Assembly: GCF_026183675.1 (NCBI RefSeq)
Contig: NZ_JAPIVK010000018.1
Coordinates: 1-64,000, forward strand
DNA: 64,000 nucleotides
Reading direction: 5' to 3'
Origin: Microbulbifer halophilus
GTDB lineage: Bacteria; Pseudomonadota; Gammaproteobacteria; Pseudomonadales; Cellvibrionaceae
In this document: positions 49,665 through 59,426 of the stretch, piece after piece
Layout of the letters: each line of letters opens with the position of its first letter
Position numbering within the stretch: the stretch's first letter is position 1
Notes under the pieces: generated by a model
Database searches by the model: none
What the model was told of the DNA's origin: nothing
Seen by the model: the letters and a program-made list of their open reading frames with translations, nothing else
Position numbers and translations under genes: made by a program

Positions 49665-52600
49665 TTGAAGATTTCTGATGTATTCATCCAGCGGCCAGTG
49701 TACAGCTGGCTACTGATGTTGATCTGCCTGGTCGGCGGCCTGTGGGGCGTGGCGGATATCGGCCGCCTCGAGGACCCGGCGTTCACGATCAAGGAAGCGC
49801 GGGTTTTTACCGCCTTTCCGGGCGCCGGTGCGCGACAGGTCGAAGAGGAGGTGACCGAAAAACTGGAGGTGGCTATCCAGCAGATGGGGCAGCTCAAGCG
49901 CCTGACCTCCACATCCCGTCCCGGCATGTCGGAAATCCGCGTGGAGATCAAGGACCAGTACGCCGCTGAAGAGCTGGCCCAGGTCTGGGACGAGCTGCGC
50001 CGCAAGGTGCGGGATGCCCAGGGGCAACTGCCGAGTGGCGCCGCGGTGCCGGTGGTCAACGACGATTTCGGCGAGGTGTTCGGGATTTACTACGCCGTGA
50101 CCGGCGAGGGTTTTTCCCTGTCGGAAATGCGCGAGATCACCAAGGTGATCCGCCGCGAACTGCTCACAGTGGAGGGCGTCGCAAAGGTTTCCCGCTCCGG
50201 CGTGATCGACGAAGTGGCCTACCTGGATATCGACGAATCGCGCCTGGCCCAGATGGACTATTCCCTGGACGACCTGGCCCAGGTGCTGCAGTCCGAAAGT
50301 ACCACCCAGCCAGTGGGTGAAGTTGACGGGCGCGACCTGCGCACGCGCATCGTAGTGGACGATCCGGCCAGCAGCGAAGAGGCGGTGGGCAATATCCTGA
50401 TGGGTGTGCCGGGTTCCACGTCGATGCTGGCGGTGCGGGATATTGCCGATGTCTCCCTGGGCTACGATGAGAATCCGGATTTTATCGCCCGGTTCAATGG
50501 CGAGCCAGCCATCCTGATCGGTGTGGCGGGAGCGCAGAACACCAACATCGTGGATGTGGGCAAGGCCGTTGAAGTCAAGCTCGAGCAACTGGAGCAGGGC
50601 CTGCCGCTGGGTATCGAAGTGCACCCGGTGTACGAGCAGCACCGGGTCGTGGAGCACAGTGTCAACGGCTTTCTGTTCAACCTGATTTCCTCGGTGGTGA
50701 TCGTCAGCCTGGTTCTCTGCCTGTTCATGGGCTGGCGCTCCGGTGTGGTGGTCGGCACGGTGCTCGCGCTGACCGTGCTGGGCACGGTGTTGATCATGAA
50801 CCTGATGGGGCTGAGTCTGCAGCGGATTTCCCTCGGTGCGCTGATCATTGCCATGGGTATGCTGGTGGACAATGCGATCGTGGTGGCCGAGGGCATGTTG
50901 ATGGGCGTGCAGAACCGGGAATCGCCCCGACACGCTGCCGGCCGGGTGGTGCGCCAGACTTTCTGGCCGCTGCTGGGCGCCACGGTTATCGGCATTATGG
51001 CCTTCTCCGGCATCGGCCTGTCCCGGGATGCCACCGGCGAATTCCTGTTTTCCCTGTTCGCGGTGATCGGCATTTCCCTGCTGCTGAGCTGGGTGCTGGC
51101 GATTACCGTGACGCCCTACCTCGGCTATCATCTGTTCAAACCGAATGCGGAGGGCGATTCGGGCGATCCCTACGGCGGGCGTTTTTATCGCATCTACTCC
51201 CGCGCACTGGCCGGTGCCCTGAAACACCGCGGCCGCACGGTGGTGGTGCTGCTGGCGGTTACACTGGTGAGCTATTTCGCCTTCGGGTTTGTAAAGCAGG
51301 GCTTCTTCCCGAACTCCAATGCGCCGCTGTTTTACGTGAATTACTTTTTGCCCCAGGGCAGTGATATCGACCGTACTGAGGCTGCACTGCAGGAGGCGAC
51401 CGAATTCCTGCAGGGGCAGGATGCGGTGGTTTCGGTAACCTCGGTGGCCGGCCGCGGTGCCGACCGCTTCATGCTCACCTATGCGCCGGAACCGCCGGCC
51501 CCTTCCTACGGCCAGCTGATAGTACGCACGGAATCCCGCGAGCAGATCCCGGCACTGATCGAGAGGGCAAAGTCGTCGTTGCGCAATGCGCACCCGGAAG
51601 CGCTGATCACATTCAAGCGCCTGGTATTCGGGCCCGGGGGCGGTGCCGATGTGGAAGTGCGGGTCTCCGGCCCGGACTTTAACACCCTGCGGGCCAGGGC
51701 CGCTGAAATGGAACAGCTCTTCCGCGAGAAAGGATTGCAGGAGGTCCGCCACGACTGGCGCGGGCGCCAGCCGACCGTTCGTGTGCGGCTCGATGACGAG
51801 CGGGCGCGGGTCGCCGGTGTGACGGCCGCAGATGTCAGCCGCACCATCCAGTTTGCCACCGCCGGTTATCGCGTCGGCGATTTCGAGAGCGGCGACCGAA
51901 TCATTCCGATCATCGCGCGCCTGCCCGAGGGGGATCGCAACCGCGTGGGATCGCTGGAGGACCGCCTGATATGGAGTCCCAACGAGCGGGGCTATATTCC
52001 CGCGGGGCAACTGGTGGACAAATTCGAGACAACCGCGGAAGAGGGACTGGTACAGCGGCGCAACCGCGTCCCCACGATTACCATCAGCGGCGACGCGCCG
52101 GAAGGTGTTACCGCCATGGCGGCTTTCGAGCGTATTCGCGCTGAAGCGGAGGCGTTGTCGCTGCCTCCCGGCTATCGGCTGGAATTCGGCGGTGAATACG
52201 AGCGCTCGTCGGATGCACAAAAATCTCTCGGCAAGGGGCTGCCGGTCGGCTTCCTGATCATGGTGCTGGTTTCGGTGCTGCTGTTTGGCACTGTGCGCGA
52301 GCCGGTGATCATCTGGCTGGTGGTGCCCATGTCCCTGGTGGGCGTGGTGGTGGGCCTGCTGGTTTCCGGCCTGCCGTTCGGCTTTATGTCGCTGCTGGGG
52401 GTGCTCAGCCTGTCGGGCATGTTGATCAAGAACGCGGTGGTGCTGGTGGATGAAATCGAGATACAGACACGCGCGGGCCTGCCGCGCCTGAGCGCCATCC
52501 AGCGCGCCAGTGTCAGCCGCCTGCGGCCGGTGTTCCTGGCCGCGATAACCACGATTCTCGGCATGTCGCCCCTGTTGTCCGACGCCTTCTTCGCGGATAT

Positions 52601-52766
52601 GGCGGTGACCATCATGGGTGGCCTCGGCTTTGCCACGGTACTGACTTTGATCGCGGTGCCGGTGTTCTACGCGATTTTCCATCGAGTGGGGCAGGGTGAA
52701 GTGGAGGACAGTCGCGCGGACGGCAAGCGGGAAGGGACCCGCCGGGAGCAGCCGGAGCCGGCCTGA
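49665..52766 (+). CDS. RND-family efflux pump permease
   Basis: 1033-aa proton-driven pump with 12 transmembrane helices and two large periplasmic loops. It has the family N-terminus (ISDVFIQRPVYSWLLMLICLVGG), GMLVDNAIVVAEG with the proton-relay acidic residues in helix 4, and a late GMLIKNAVVLVDE motif. The start is TTG 49665 with a GGAG site 8 bp before; the frame open upstream is inside the adaptor gene. No outer-membrane factor gene follows. The substrate is unknown. Confidence 0.94.
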   Translation: MKISDVFIQRPVYSWLLMLICLVGGLWGVADIGRLEDPAFTIKEARVFTAFPGAGARQVEEEVTEKLEVAIQQMGQLKRLTSTSRPGMSEIRVEIKDQYAAEELAQVWDELRRKVRDAQGQLPSGAAVPVVNDDFGEVFGIYYAVTGEGFSLSEMREITKVIRRELLTVEGVAKVSRSGVIDEVAYLDIDESRLAQMDYSLDDLAQVLQSESTTQPVGEVDGRDLRTRIVVDDPASSEEAVGNILMGVPGSTSMLAVRDIADVSLGYDENPDFIARFNGEPAILIGVAGAQNTNIVDVGKAVEVKLEQLEQGLPLGIEVHPVYEQHRVVEHSVNGFLFNLISSVVIVSLVLCLFMGWRSGVVVGTVLALTVLGTVLIMNLMGLSLQRISLGALIIAMGMLVDNAIVVAEGMLMGVQNRESPRHAAGRVVRQTFWPLLGATVIGIMAFSGIGLSRDATGEFLFSLFAVIGISLLLSWVLAITVTPYLGYHLFKPNAEGDSGDPYGGRFYRIYSRALAGALKHRGRTVVVLLAVTLVSYFAFGFVKQGFFPNSNAPLFYVNYFLPQGSDIDRTEAALQEATEFLQGQDAVVSVTSVAGRGADRFMLTYAPEPPAPSYGQLIVRTESREQIPALIERAKSSLRNAHPEALITFKRLVFGPGGGADVEVRVSGPDFNTLRARAAEMEQLFREKGLQEVRHDWRGRQPTVRVRLDDERARVAGVTAADVSRTIQFATAGYRVGDFESGDRIIPIIARLPEGDRNRVGSLEDRLIWSPNERGYIPAGQLVDKFETTAEEGLVQRRNRVPTITISGDAPEGVTAMAAFERIRAEAEALSLPPGYRLEFGGEYERSSDAQKSLGKGLPVGFLIMVLVSVLLFGTVREPVIIWLVVPMSLVGVVVGLLVSGLPFGFMSLLGVLSLSGMLIKNAVVLVDEIEIQTRAGLPRLSAIQRASVSRLRPVFLAAITTILGMSPLLSDAFFADMAVTIMGGLGFATVLTLIAVPVFYAIFHRVGQGEVEDSRADGKREGTRREQPEPA

Positions 52767-52952
52767 GTGCTGGGCGGCATCCGGTAGGTGCGGCTGTGGG
52801 GTGGTGGTGTGCCCCGTGCCGGCATGGCGCTTATGGCGGTGGGAGCCAGTTGTTGTATTGAGGAATTTGTCATTGCATTATTTTTGCCAATGATTGAATA
52901 TTTTATTCCTCCACCTGCTCCGGCTGATACAACAACCATAACCTGATCAATC

Positions 52953-54356
52953 ATGCACCAACGAAGAATCGCACTCAGTTCCTTTTTCCTACTCCTGCTG
53001 AGCGGCAACGCGCTCGCCATGGCCGATCCCCAGACTTATGCTGACTACCGGCAGCCGGGGCTGGACAAACCCTCCATCAGGCAGGCGGACATGCTGCCGC
53101 TGATCGACCGGTGGCAGTCCTCCCCGTTGCTCGATGTACGTGAAATCGCCCGCTCCTACGAGGGGCGGCCGATCTATCGCATCGGGATAGGCCGCGGCGA
53201 TACCCGGGTCATGCTCTGGTCGCAGATGCACGGCGATGAACCCACGGCCACGGCGGCACTGTTCGATCTCTTGAATTACATCACTGCGCCGGAGCAGGCG
53301 GACTGGCGTGCCGGCTGGATGGACAAACTGTCGCTGGTGATCGTGCCGATGCTGAACCCGGACGGTGCCGAACGGGATATTCGCCACAACGCCCAGAGCT
53401 TCGACGTCAACCGCGATGCCAAGGCACTGCAGTCGCCGGAGGGGCGCGCGCTGATGGCGCAGGCGCGATCGTTCAAACCGCATTTCGGTTTTAACCTGCA
53501 CGACCAGAATCGCCATTACGGTGTCGGCGACAGCGGAAGAATGGCAACCATCTCCGTGCTGGCGCCGCCGTTCAATGAAGCGCGAGAGGTCAATGACAGC
53601 CGGCGATATGCCATGCAGTTGATTGGTGCCCTGGCCGGGGTAGTGGAGCCCGTGATCGGCGGTCACCTCGCCAGGTACGACGACACCTACGCCTACCGGG
53701 CCTTTGGCGATACCTTTTCCGAAATGGGTATCAGCACCATCCTGATCGAATCCGGCGCCCACCCGGACGACCCCAACCGCCAGGTGGCGCGCCGCATGAA
53801 CTTTGAAATGCTGGTGGCCGCCATCGACAATATCGCCAGCGGCAGTTATCGCGAAATACCGGAAGCGGCCTATCGGGAGATTCCACTCAACCGCGACGAT
53901 GCGATCGTGGATGTCAAGATTCGCGGAATGAAGACACTCGATGGCGATGCCGGCTATATGACCGACCTGGCGATCAACCGGCGCGGCGATACGGCTTCGG
54001 TGATCGATGTGGGAGATCTGTCCAATCTGCACGGTGCTTTCAGCTTCGATGCCAGTGATTGGCAGTATGTCGCACCGGAAGGCTTTCAGTTGGAAGAGGG
54101 CGAAAAACTGGTGCTCGACGATGCGCGCTATCTCGAACTGCTGCGCCAGGGGTATGGCTATTTTGTCGGCGACAGTGACGATATCCGTATCGACACGGAT
54201 TGGCCGGTGGTGATCAATCCCGCGCAGCCGCAATCGGAAATTCCGCAGCGCCGGCGCGGCGCCACCTTCCTGTTGCGGGACGGGGAGGGCATAGGCGCGG
54301 CGGTGCTCAATGGCCACCTCGTCGAACTGAGATCGCTGTTGGCTCCGAAGGGCTGA
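52953..54356 (+). CDS. Secreted M14-family zinc carboxypeptidase, short form
   Basis: 467 aa with a Sec signal peptide (residues 1-22, ALA). Zinc ligands are His and Glu in QMHGDEPTATAAL and His in FGFNLHDQNRHYG; the catalytic Glu is in TILIESGAHPDD. NPDGAERD and SFDVNRDAKALQ are also family motifs. A C-terminal beta domain of about 120 aa follows. It is not closely similar to the other M14 protein at 42299, so this is not a recent duplication. Confidence 0.9.
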   Translation: MHQRRIALSSFFLLLLSGNALAMADPQTYADYRQPGLDKPSIRQADMLPLIDRWQSSPLLDVREIARSYEGRPIYRIGIGRGDTRVMLWSQMHGDEPTATAALFDLLNYITAPEQADWRAGWMDKLSLVIVPMLNPDGAERDIRHNAQSFDVNRDAKALQSPEGRALMAQARSFKPHFGFNLHDQNRHYGVGDSGRMATISVLAPPFNEAREVNDSRRYAMQLIGALAGVVEPVIGGHLARYDDTYAYRAFGDTFSEMGISTILIESGAHPDDPNRQVARRMNFEMLVAAIDNIASGSYREIPEAAYREIPLNRDDAIVDVKIRGMKTLDGDAGYMTDLAINRRGDTASVIDVGDLSNLHGAFSFDASDWQYVAPEGFQLEEGEKLVLDDARYLELLRQGYGYFVGDSDDIRIDTDWPVVINPAQPQSEIPQRRRGATFLLRDGEGIGAAVLNGHLVELRSLLAPKG

Positions 54357-54491
54357 ACTCTTTTGTTACAGAACTTTGCGCAGGGCCCACTGGTGCCCCT
54401 GCACAAGGCCGGGCAACAGAGTGAATTGGTCGATATTCCATTAAATTAATATTATGTACGATTGTGCCAATCATTGGTTGGTAGTAGTCGT

Positions 54492-55043
54492 ATGTGTATT
54501 CGATCAATCCCCGCTCTGTTTGTTGGCTTTTTCCTTGCTTTTTCCCAGCTTCCGGCACTGGCCGCCGATTACGATCGCTCGGAATGGCTTCCGCGCTGGT
54601 CGGATTTCGATGGCGACTGCCAGGACACCCGCCACGAACTGCTGATTCGCTATTCCCTGGCGCCGGTGACCTACACCCGCGCCGATAACTGCCGGGTGGC
54701 GACGGGCCTGTGGCTCGATCCCTACACCGGAAAATTCTACAGCGATGCCTCGGACCTGGATGTGGAGCATATCGTGCCGCTGAAGTGGGCCCACGAACGC
54801 GGCGGCGCCCACTGGAGCCGCGAACGCAAGCGGCAGTTTGCCGAGGATTCGGAGAACCTGTGGCTGGTGGACGACGGCCGCAACCAGAGCAAGGGACACC
54901 GCGGCCCCGATGAGTGGATGCCGCCCTACGCACCGGCCTCCCGCGTCTATGTGCGGCGTTTTATGTCGATCGTGCAGAAGTACGGTCTGCAGCCGTCGCT
55001 GGTGGAGGCCGGTCGTTTCCGGGCGCTGGCGGCCGGTTCCTGA
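54492..55043 (+). CDS. Secreted HNH-type nuclease
   Basis: 183 aa from ATG 54492. Signal peptide at residues 1-24 (ALA). The mature protein has FDGDCQDTRHELLI, the HNH core DLDVEHIVPLKWAHERGG (catalytic His), and ENLWLVDDGRNQSKGHRGPDEW (Asn and a second His). This matches the secreted HNH endonuclease family also found as the C-terminal part of GmrSD-like proteins. It likely degrades extracellular DNA for nutrients or biofilm turnover. Confidence 0.85.
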   Translation: MCIRSIPALFVGFFLAFSQLPALAADYDRSEWLPRWSDFDGDCQDTRHELLIRYSLAPVTYTRADNCRVATGLWLDPYTGKFYSDASDLDVEHIVPLKWAHERGGAHWSRERKRQFAEDSENLWLVDDGRNQSKGHRGPDEWMPPYAPASRVYVRRFMSIVQKYGLQPSLVEAGRFRALAAGS

Positions 55044-55103
55044 CTGTTGCGGCCTACTGAATCCGTATAGACTGCGAGCGCAGTTTTCAATGGGTGCGCC
55101 AGC

Positions 55104-57575
55104 ATGAAGCCAAGCACGTTGATCGAGTATTTTCGGCGCTGTTACCGGGCGGACAGTTACGATCTGTCGATCTCCAATATCGAGAAAATCCGCGGCGACC
55201 GCCGCCTGTTTATCGCGGACGAGGATGCGCTGGCCAGCGGCAGCCTGCCGCGAATCCCCCTGGTCGATGCCTCCGCCGCCGAGCTGCTGGAGCAGGCCGA
55301 CAGCTACCGCCGGGAAAAACGCCTGGTATACGGCTGTTTTATCGTCACCGGCCGGGTGGCCGGCAGCGGTTTTGGCGGGCGGCGCAAACTCTGTGCGCCG
55401 TTGATCTATGCTCCCGCCACACTCTACCGCGACGAGGATATTTTCCTCGAGGTGGATGCCTCCGATGTGCGCGCGAACCTGCCGCTGCTGCGCCTGCTGT
55501 TGAAACCGGATGTGGATTCCTCGGTGGTGGACAGTTTCCCGACACCGCAGTGGCCGCTGGGCTCCAGCCAGATCACCGCCATGGGGCAATGGCTGCGGCA
55601 ATATACGCAGTTGCAGGAGATCGAGGAACTGGGTCGCTGGCCGCGGCTGCAGGGTGCGGACGCCGTTGCAGAGCGGGCCCGGACACAGGGGTTGCGGCTC
55701 ACCTCGGCGTGCAGCCTGGTCCTGGCGGACCGTTCGAAGAGCGTTCGCGGTGTGCTGCACGAGCTCACCCGGTTGGCGGAGGACGAAAATTACTCCGCTC
55801 CCCTCGGCCTGTTGCTGGGGCAGGGCACCGGTGGCACCGCGGCCGGCGCGAGTGCGCCGGAAATGCTGCCGGAGTCGCTGAGCGAGGCGCAGGTGCGGGC
55901 GCTGCACAACGCCGCCCGGCAGCCGCTCAGCCTGGTATCCGGCCCGCCCGGTACCGGCAAGAGTTTCACCATTGCCGCCATGGCCATCGATCGCATGTTG
56001 CACGGCGAGTCGGTACTGGTGGTGTCCAGGACCCCACAGGCAATCGATGTTGTCAGCGGCAAGCTCAAAACCGATTATGGCCTCGATGCCGGCTACGTAC
56101 ACGCCGGTGAGCGCGGCTTCCTGCACAGCCTGAAGGCACACCTGGATAGCCTGCTGAAAGAGGGCGTGGAGCCGCCGCGGGAAGCGGCGGACGATCTGCG
56201 CGCGGAACTCAAGCAGACCCGTCGCCAACTCCGCCGCGCGGAGCGGCGCTTTGCCCGCGCACTGCGCGCCGCGCGCCGATTGGGATCGGACCGGCTGCCC
56301 GCCTGGCTGGCGGACATTGTCGGTGCGCTCTACCGGCCGCTGCTGGATAACGACAGCCTGTGGGGGTTCCAGAATTCCATCGGCAACTCGCGCCGGCGCT
56401 TCGAGCGGCGGGCCGCAACTTATCTCAACGCCTGTCGGCTCGAGCGCCTGGCCGCGCTGCTGGATCGGGAAAGGGGCAACCTGTCGCTGTTCAACCAGGC
56501 CCTGCGGGCGCGGACCTCCCGGCGGCAGGCGGAGCGGTTTGGCAAGACGAACTTCGATGTAATCCTGCAGGCCTACCCGATCTGGCTGGTGGGGCTGGAC
56601 GAGGTCAGCCGGGTATTTCCGTTCGACCGCCAGATGTTCGACCTGGTGATCTTCGACGAATCCACCCAGTGCGATATCGCCAGCGCGCTGCCGGCGCTAC
56701 AGCGGGCGAAGCGCGCGGTGGTGGTGGGCGACGGCAAACAATTGCGGCATGTGTCCTTTCTCTCCGCGAAAAGACAGGAACGGCTGTGGCGCAACTGCGA
56801 GCTGCAAGGGGAGCTGCCGCCCCGCTACAGCTACCGCGACCAGTCGCTGCTGGACCTGGTGTCCGACGCCATCGGCAGCCAGCGCGCCGTGACACTGCTG
56901 GATGAACACTACCGCAGCCGGCCCGAGCTGATCGCCTTCAGCAACCGGCATTTCTACGGCGCCCGCCTGAAAGTGATGCAGGCGAGGCCCGGCGCTTCGG
57001 ATACCGCGGCGCTGGAGTTCCGTCGCGTCGACGGGCGCAGAAGCGCTAGTGGCCGCAACGCGGTGGAGCGGGATGCGGTGCTGGAGGCCTTGCAGCGCCA
57101 TATCGACCGCTACCGCGCTTCGCCGGTGAAGCCTTCGGTGGGGGTGCTGTCGCCCTATCGCGACCAGGCCGAATATCTCGACGGGGCGATACGCAAGGCG
57201 TTTTCGTCGCAGGAGCTGGCCGATTTCTGCGTGCGTGTGGCCACGCCCTACGGTTTCCAGGGCGAGGAGCGCGACCTGATGCTGCTGTCCCTGTCGATCG
57301 ACCGGGACACGATTCGCGCCGCGGCCTACCTGAACCGGCCGGATATGTTCAATGTGGCGGTGACCCGGGCCAAGGAGCGCCAGTTGGTCATTCACTCCAT
57401 CGATGGCGGTGACCTGCCGCCGGACAACCTGCTGGGTCGCTATCTGTCGTTCGAGCACGGTGGCGGCGATTCCGGCGACCAGCGGGATTTCCTGTGCCGT
57501 TTTGCCGCCGAGGTCAGCGAGGCCCTCGCCGAGGATGGCGTAAACACCTGGATCGGTTTTACCGTCGCCGGCTAG
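55104..57575 (+). pseudogene. SF1 (Upf1-like) helicase, cut short by an in-frame amber codon
   Basis: 823 aa. After an N-terminal domain of about 270 residues come helicase motifs: Walker A SGPPGTGKSFT at about 280, a helical insert (330-500), motif II FDESTQ, VVGDGKQLRH, LDEHYRSRPELI, VATPYGFQGEERD and the arginine finger region NVAVTRAKER. The frame meets TAG at 57573-57575, then continues open for 86 codons with family-like sequence (see 57576). The helicase core is intact, so the short form may still be active. It may be a recent pseudogene or a real two-part gene. The HNH gene lies 60 bp upstream. Confidence 0.75.
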
Positions 57576-57833
57576 GAGATCGACGTGGTGTGCGAGCGGG
57601 GTGGCAGGTTGGTCGGTATCGACCTGATCGGTTACCCGGGGGAGTTTGCGGAACACTTCGGTGTGCAGACCTACCAGGCGCTGCACCGGGCCGGTATCCA
57701 TGTGGTGCCGCTGCCGTACCGCAACTGGCAGCGGGACAGCGCCGCTTGCCGGGCGCGGTTGTTGGGCCTGTTGCCGGAGAGGGGAGAGCGGAAAGAGGAA
57801 AGTCGTGCCACAGCTGCTATGCTTGAGTCGTAA
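57576..57833 (+). pseudogene. C-terminal domain of the helicase, beyond the amber codon
   Basis: In frame with the helicase, the first residues after TAG are EIDVVCERGGRLVGIDLIGYPG. They read directly on from the last residues before it (FTVAG). The part has the look of a small nuclease-like or substrate-binding alpha/beta domain (strand-D-V-V, strand-G-I-D-L-I-G), but I cannot name its family. A GTG at 57582 or 57585 could start it separately, but there is no ribosome site. A CAG-to-TAG change would explain the split. Confidence 0.65.
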
Positions 57834-57861
57834 CGAGTGTAGAAGACCCTTGGGTGCGTTT

Positions 57862-58167
57862 ATGAGGCAGTGGTTGCTTGTCGCCGGACTGATGTTGCCC
57901 GTTTCGCCGCTGGTGCTGGCCGTCGACGATACCACCGGCTCGCAGACGGAGCAGGGGCAGAGCCCCACGTTGAGCTTCTGCCAGCAGCGCTTTTACGAAG
58001 AGGACGATGGCCGCCTGAAATGCAACTGGGCGGTCAATTTCAACTTTGCCTGTTTTGTGTCCTATCCCTCCAACAAAGTGATCCAGGCCGGTGCCAAAAT
58101 CTCCGAACCGGAAGTGGTGGGCGAGTGTGATGACGGCGAGCCGATCATCAAGCTGTTCCATTACTAA
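57862..58167 (+). CDS. Small secreted protein of unknown function
   Basis: 101 aa. Signal peptide MRQWLLVAGLMLPVSPLVLA. The mature part is acidic, with four cysteines (SFCQQRF, LKCNWAV, FACFVSYP, GECDDGEP). It is presumably periplasmic and disulphide-bonded. A decayed paralogue fragment matching its last 30 residues lies at 60241-60330. Confidence 0.75.
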   Translation: MRQWLLVAGLMLPVSPLVLAVDDTTGSQTEQGQSPTLSFCQQRFYEEDDGRLKCNWAVNFNFACFVSYPSNKVIQAGAKISEPEVVGECDDGEPIIKLFHY

Positions 58168-58214
58168 GAGCATCGCGCTAAGAGCATCGCGGTTTCCCGC
58201 CTCGATCGGCCCAT

Positions 58215-58378
58215 TAGTGGTCCATGCGGTAAATTCTGTAACACTATCTCTTCGCCTCAGGCCCCAGTGCTGCGTTGAAAAAGCTTGAATTAGCGCTGCC
58301 AGTCCTGCGCTTTTTCGTCTTGCCCTGGAACCTGTGGCTGTGAGCTAGAGTCACCGAATTTACCGCATGAACCACTAG
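58215..58378. mobile_element. Probable MITE (164 bp) with 32-bp terminal inverted repeats
   Basis: The left end TAGTGGTCCATGCGG... (58215-58246) and the right end (58347-58378) are inverted repeats matching at 28 of 32 bases. The complementarity weakens but continues inward (for example CAGG/CCAG and GAAAAAGC blocks), so the whole element folds back on itself. It begins and ends with TA, as Tc1/mariner-IS630 type insertions do. It encodes no transposase. It lies between two convergent genes. Confidence 0.75.
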
Positions 58379-58397
58379 GGAAAGTAACAGCTGGCGT

Positions 58398-59282
58398 CTA
58401 CAGCGGCATTTTCCACGCAACGACCTGGTCATCCATCATCATTGGTGCATAGATCACCCGATTGCCCGAGCCGCCGATATCTGCCAGGCCGGCCTGCAAT
58501 TGCAACACCTTGCGCCGTTCGTTGTTTTCCAGACGATAGAGTTCACCGGAGATCCAGTCGCTGGCATAGAGCCGATTGCCGTCGGCGACAATGCCATCGA
58601 GGTTGCCCAGTTGATAACCGGTGGCCAGGGGTGTCAGGGTCTCGGATTGGATACTCAGGCGATACAGGGTCCCGGGCGTCTGGGTGGAAAAATCGTTGTT
58701 CATACCTTCCCCCCAGTTGGCAACCAACAACTCTCCCTCGTGCCATAAGACCCCGTTGGGATGCGGCAGTTGCGGATGACTGAACCAATGCTGGAAGCTG
58801 GCTTGGTGCAGGCGATAAAGAGCACCTCCCAGTAAATCGGACACGTAGACCGCGCCGTTTTCAGCCACCGTGACATCATTCAGCATTTTCGCCTTCGGTG
58901 CCCGGTAATGCTTGATGACTTTTCCTTGCTGCAGATCGATCACATGCAAGGTCTGCATGTCTGCCACATAGAGACGTCCCTCGGCTATCGCCATTCCCTT
59001 GGGTGCATCGAACCCTTTGAGCCACTTCCGGTTGACAACCTGGCCATCAACCGTCACTCGGCTGATGTACCCCTTACCATTCATTTCTTTCGGCTGTCCG
59101 TTGATATTGCTGATGTACAGATAGCGGCCATGCGGATCGGCGGCCACCGATTCCGGCTGGTCCAGGTTGTTGACCTGCCAGAGCGGGACTGGCCCTGCGG
59201 TCTCGGCTGGCGTAAAAGCGGACCATGCCACGCTGATGGACAAGGCGGCCATGATCCCAAACCTGCTAACGACTTTTCTCAC
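58398..59282 (-). CDS. Secreted beta-propeller protein (SMP-30/NHL-like)
   Basis: 294 aa from GTG 59282 with AGGGAGAAC upstream. Signal peptide at residues 1-28. The rest is a run of beta-propeller blades, each with a DG-x-L/I-Y-V-S/A-D pattern (PHGRYLYISNIN, AEGRLYVADM, ENGAVYVSDLLGG, ADGNRLYASDW). It resembles SMP-30/gluconolactonase-type and NHL-repeat proteins. Enzymatic activity is unclear. It is divergent from an XRE regulator that probably controls it. Confidence 0.82.
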   Translation of the reverse strand: MRKVVSRFGIMAALSISVAWSAFTPAETAGPVPLWQVNNLDQPESVAADPHGRYLYISNINGQPKEMNGKGYISRVTVDGQVVNRKWLKGFDAPKGMAIAEGRLYVADMQTLHVIDLQQGKVIKHYRAPKAKMLNDVTVAENGAVYVSDLLGGALYRLHQASFQHWFSHPQLPHPNGVLWHEGELLVANWGEGMNNDFSTQTPGTLYRLSIQSETLTPLATGYQLGNLDGIVADGNRLYASDWISGELYRLENNERRKVLQLQAGLADIGGSGNRVIYAPMMMDDQVVAWKMPL

Positions 59283-59350
59283 TGTACTGTTCTCCCTGGT
59301 AAAAATCGGTTTGATTCCATGAATATCGATTCACGCCGGGAAGCATATCG

Positions 59351-59382
59351 AATTGGGTTCCTGGTGCAATTTGAACCCAATT
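59351..59382. promoter_or_regulatory. Perfect inverted repeat in the divergent promoter region
   Basis: AATTGGGTTC (59351-59360) and GAACCCAATT (59373-59382), a perfect 10-bp inverted repeat with a 12-bp spacer. It lies between the propeller gene (minus) and the XRE regulator (plus). Probably the regulator's operator; TAATTTAATA just after it may be a -10 region. Confidence 0.65.
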
Positions 59383-59426
59383 GAGTATCATAATTTAATA
59401 CCTAGCTGTTAAAGCCGGATCATCTC

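Noticed and set aside
49710-52682. 990-codon open frame on the minus strand
   Set aside because: It lies fully opposite the RND pump gene, is His/Gln/Arg-rich low-quality sequence and has no domain. It is a codon-bias shadow in GC-rich DNA.
58091-58432. Short open frames of 62-65 codons on both strands sharing LVVHAVNSVTL
   Set aside because: They are the two arms of the MITE read inward, not genes.
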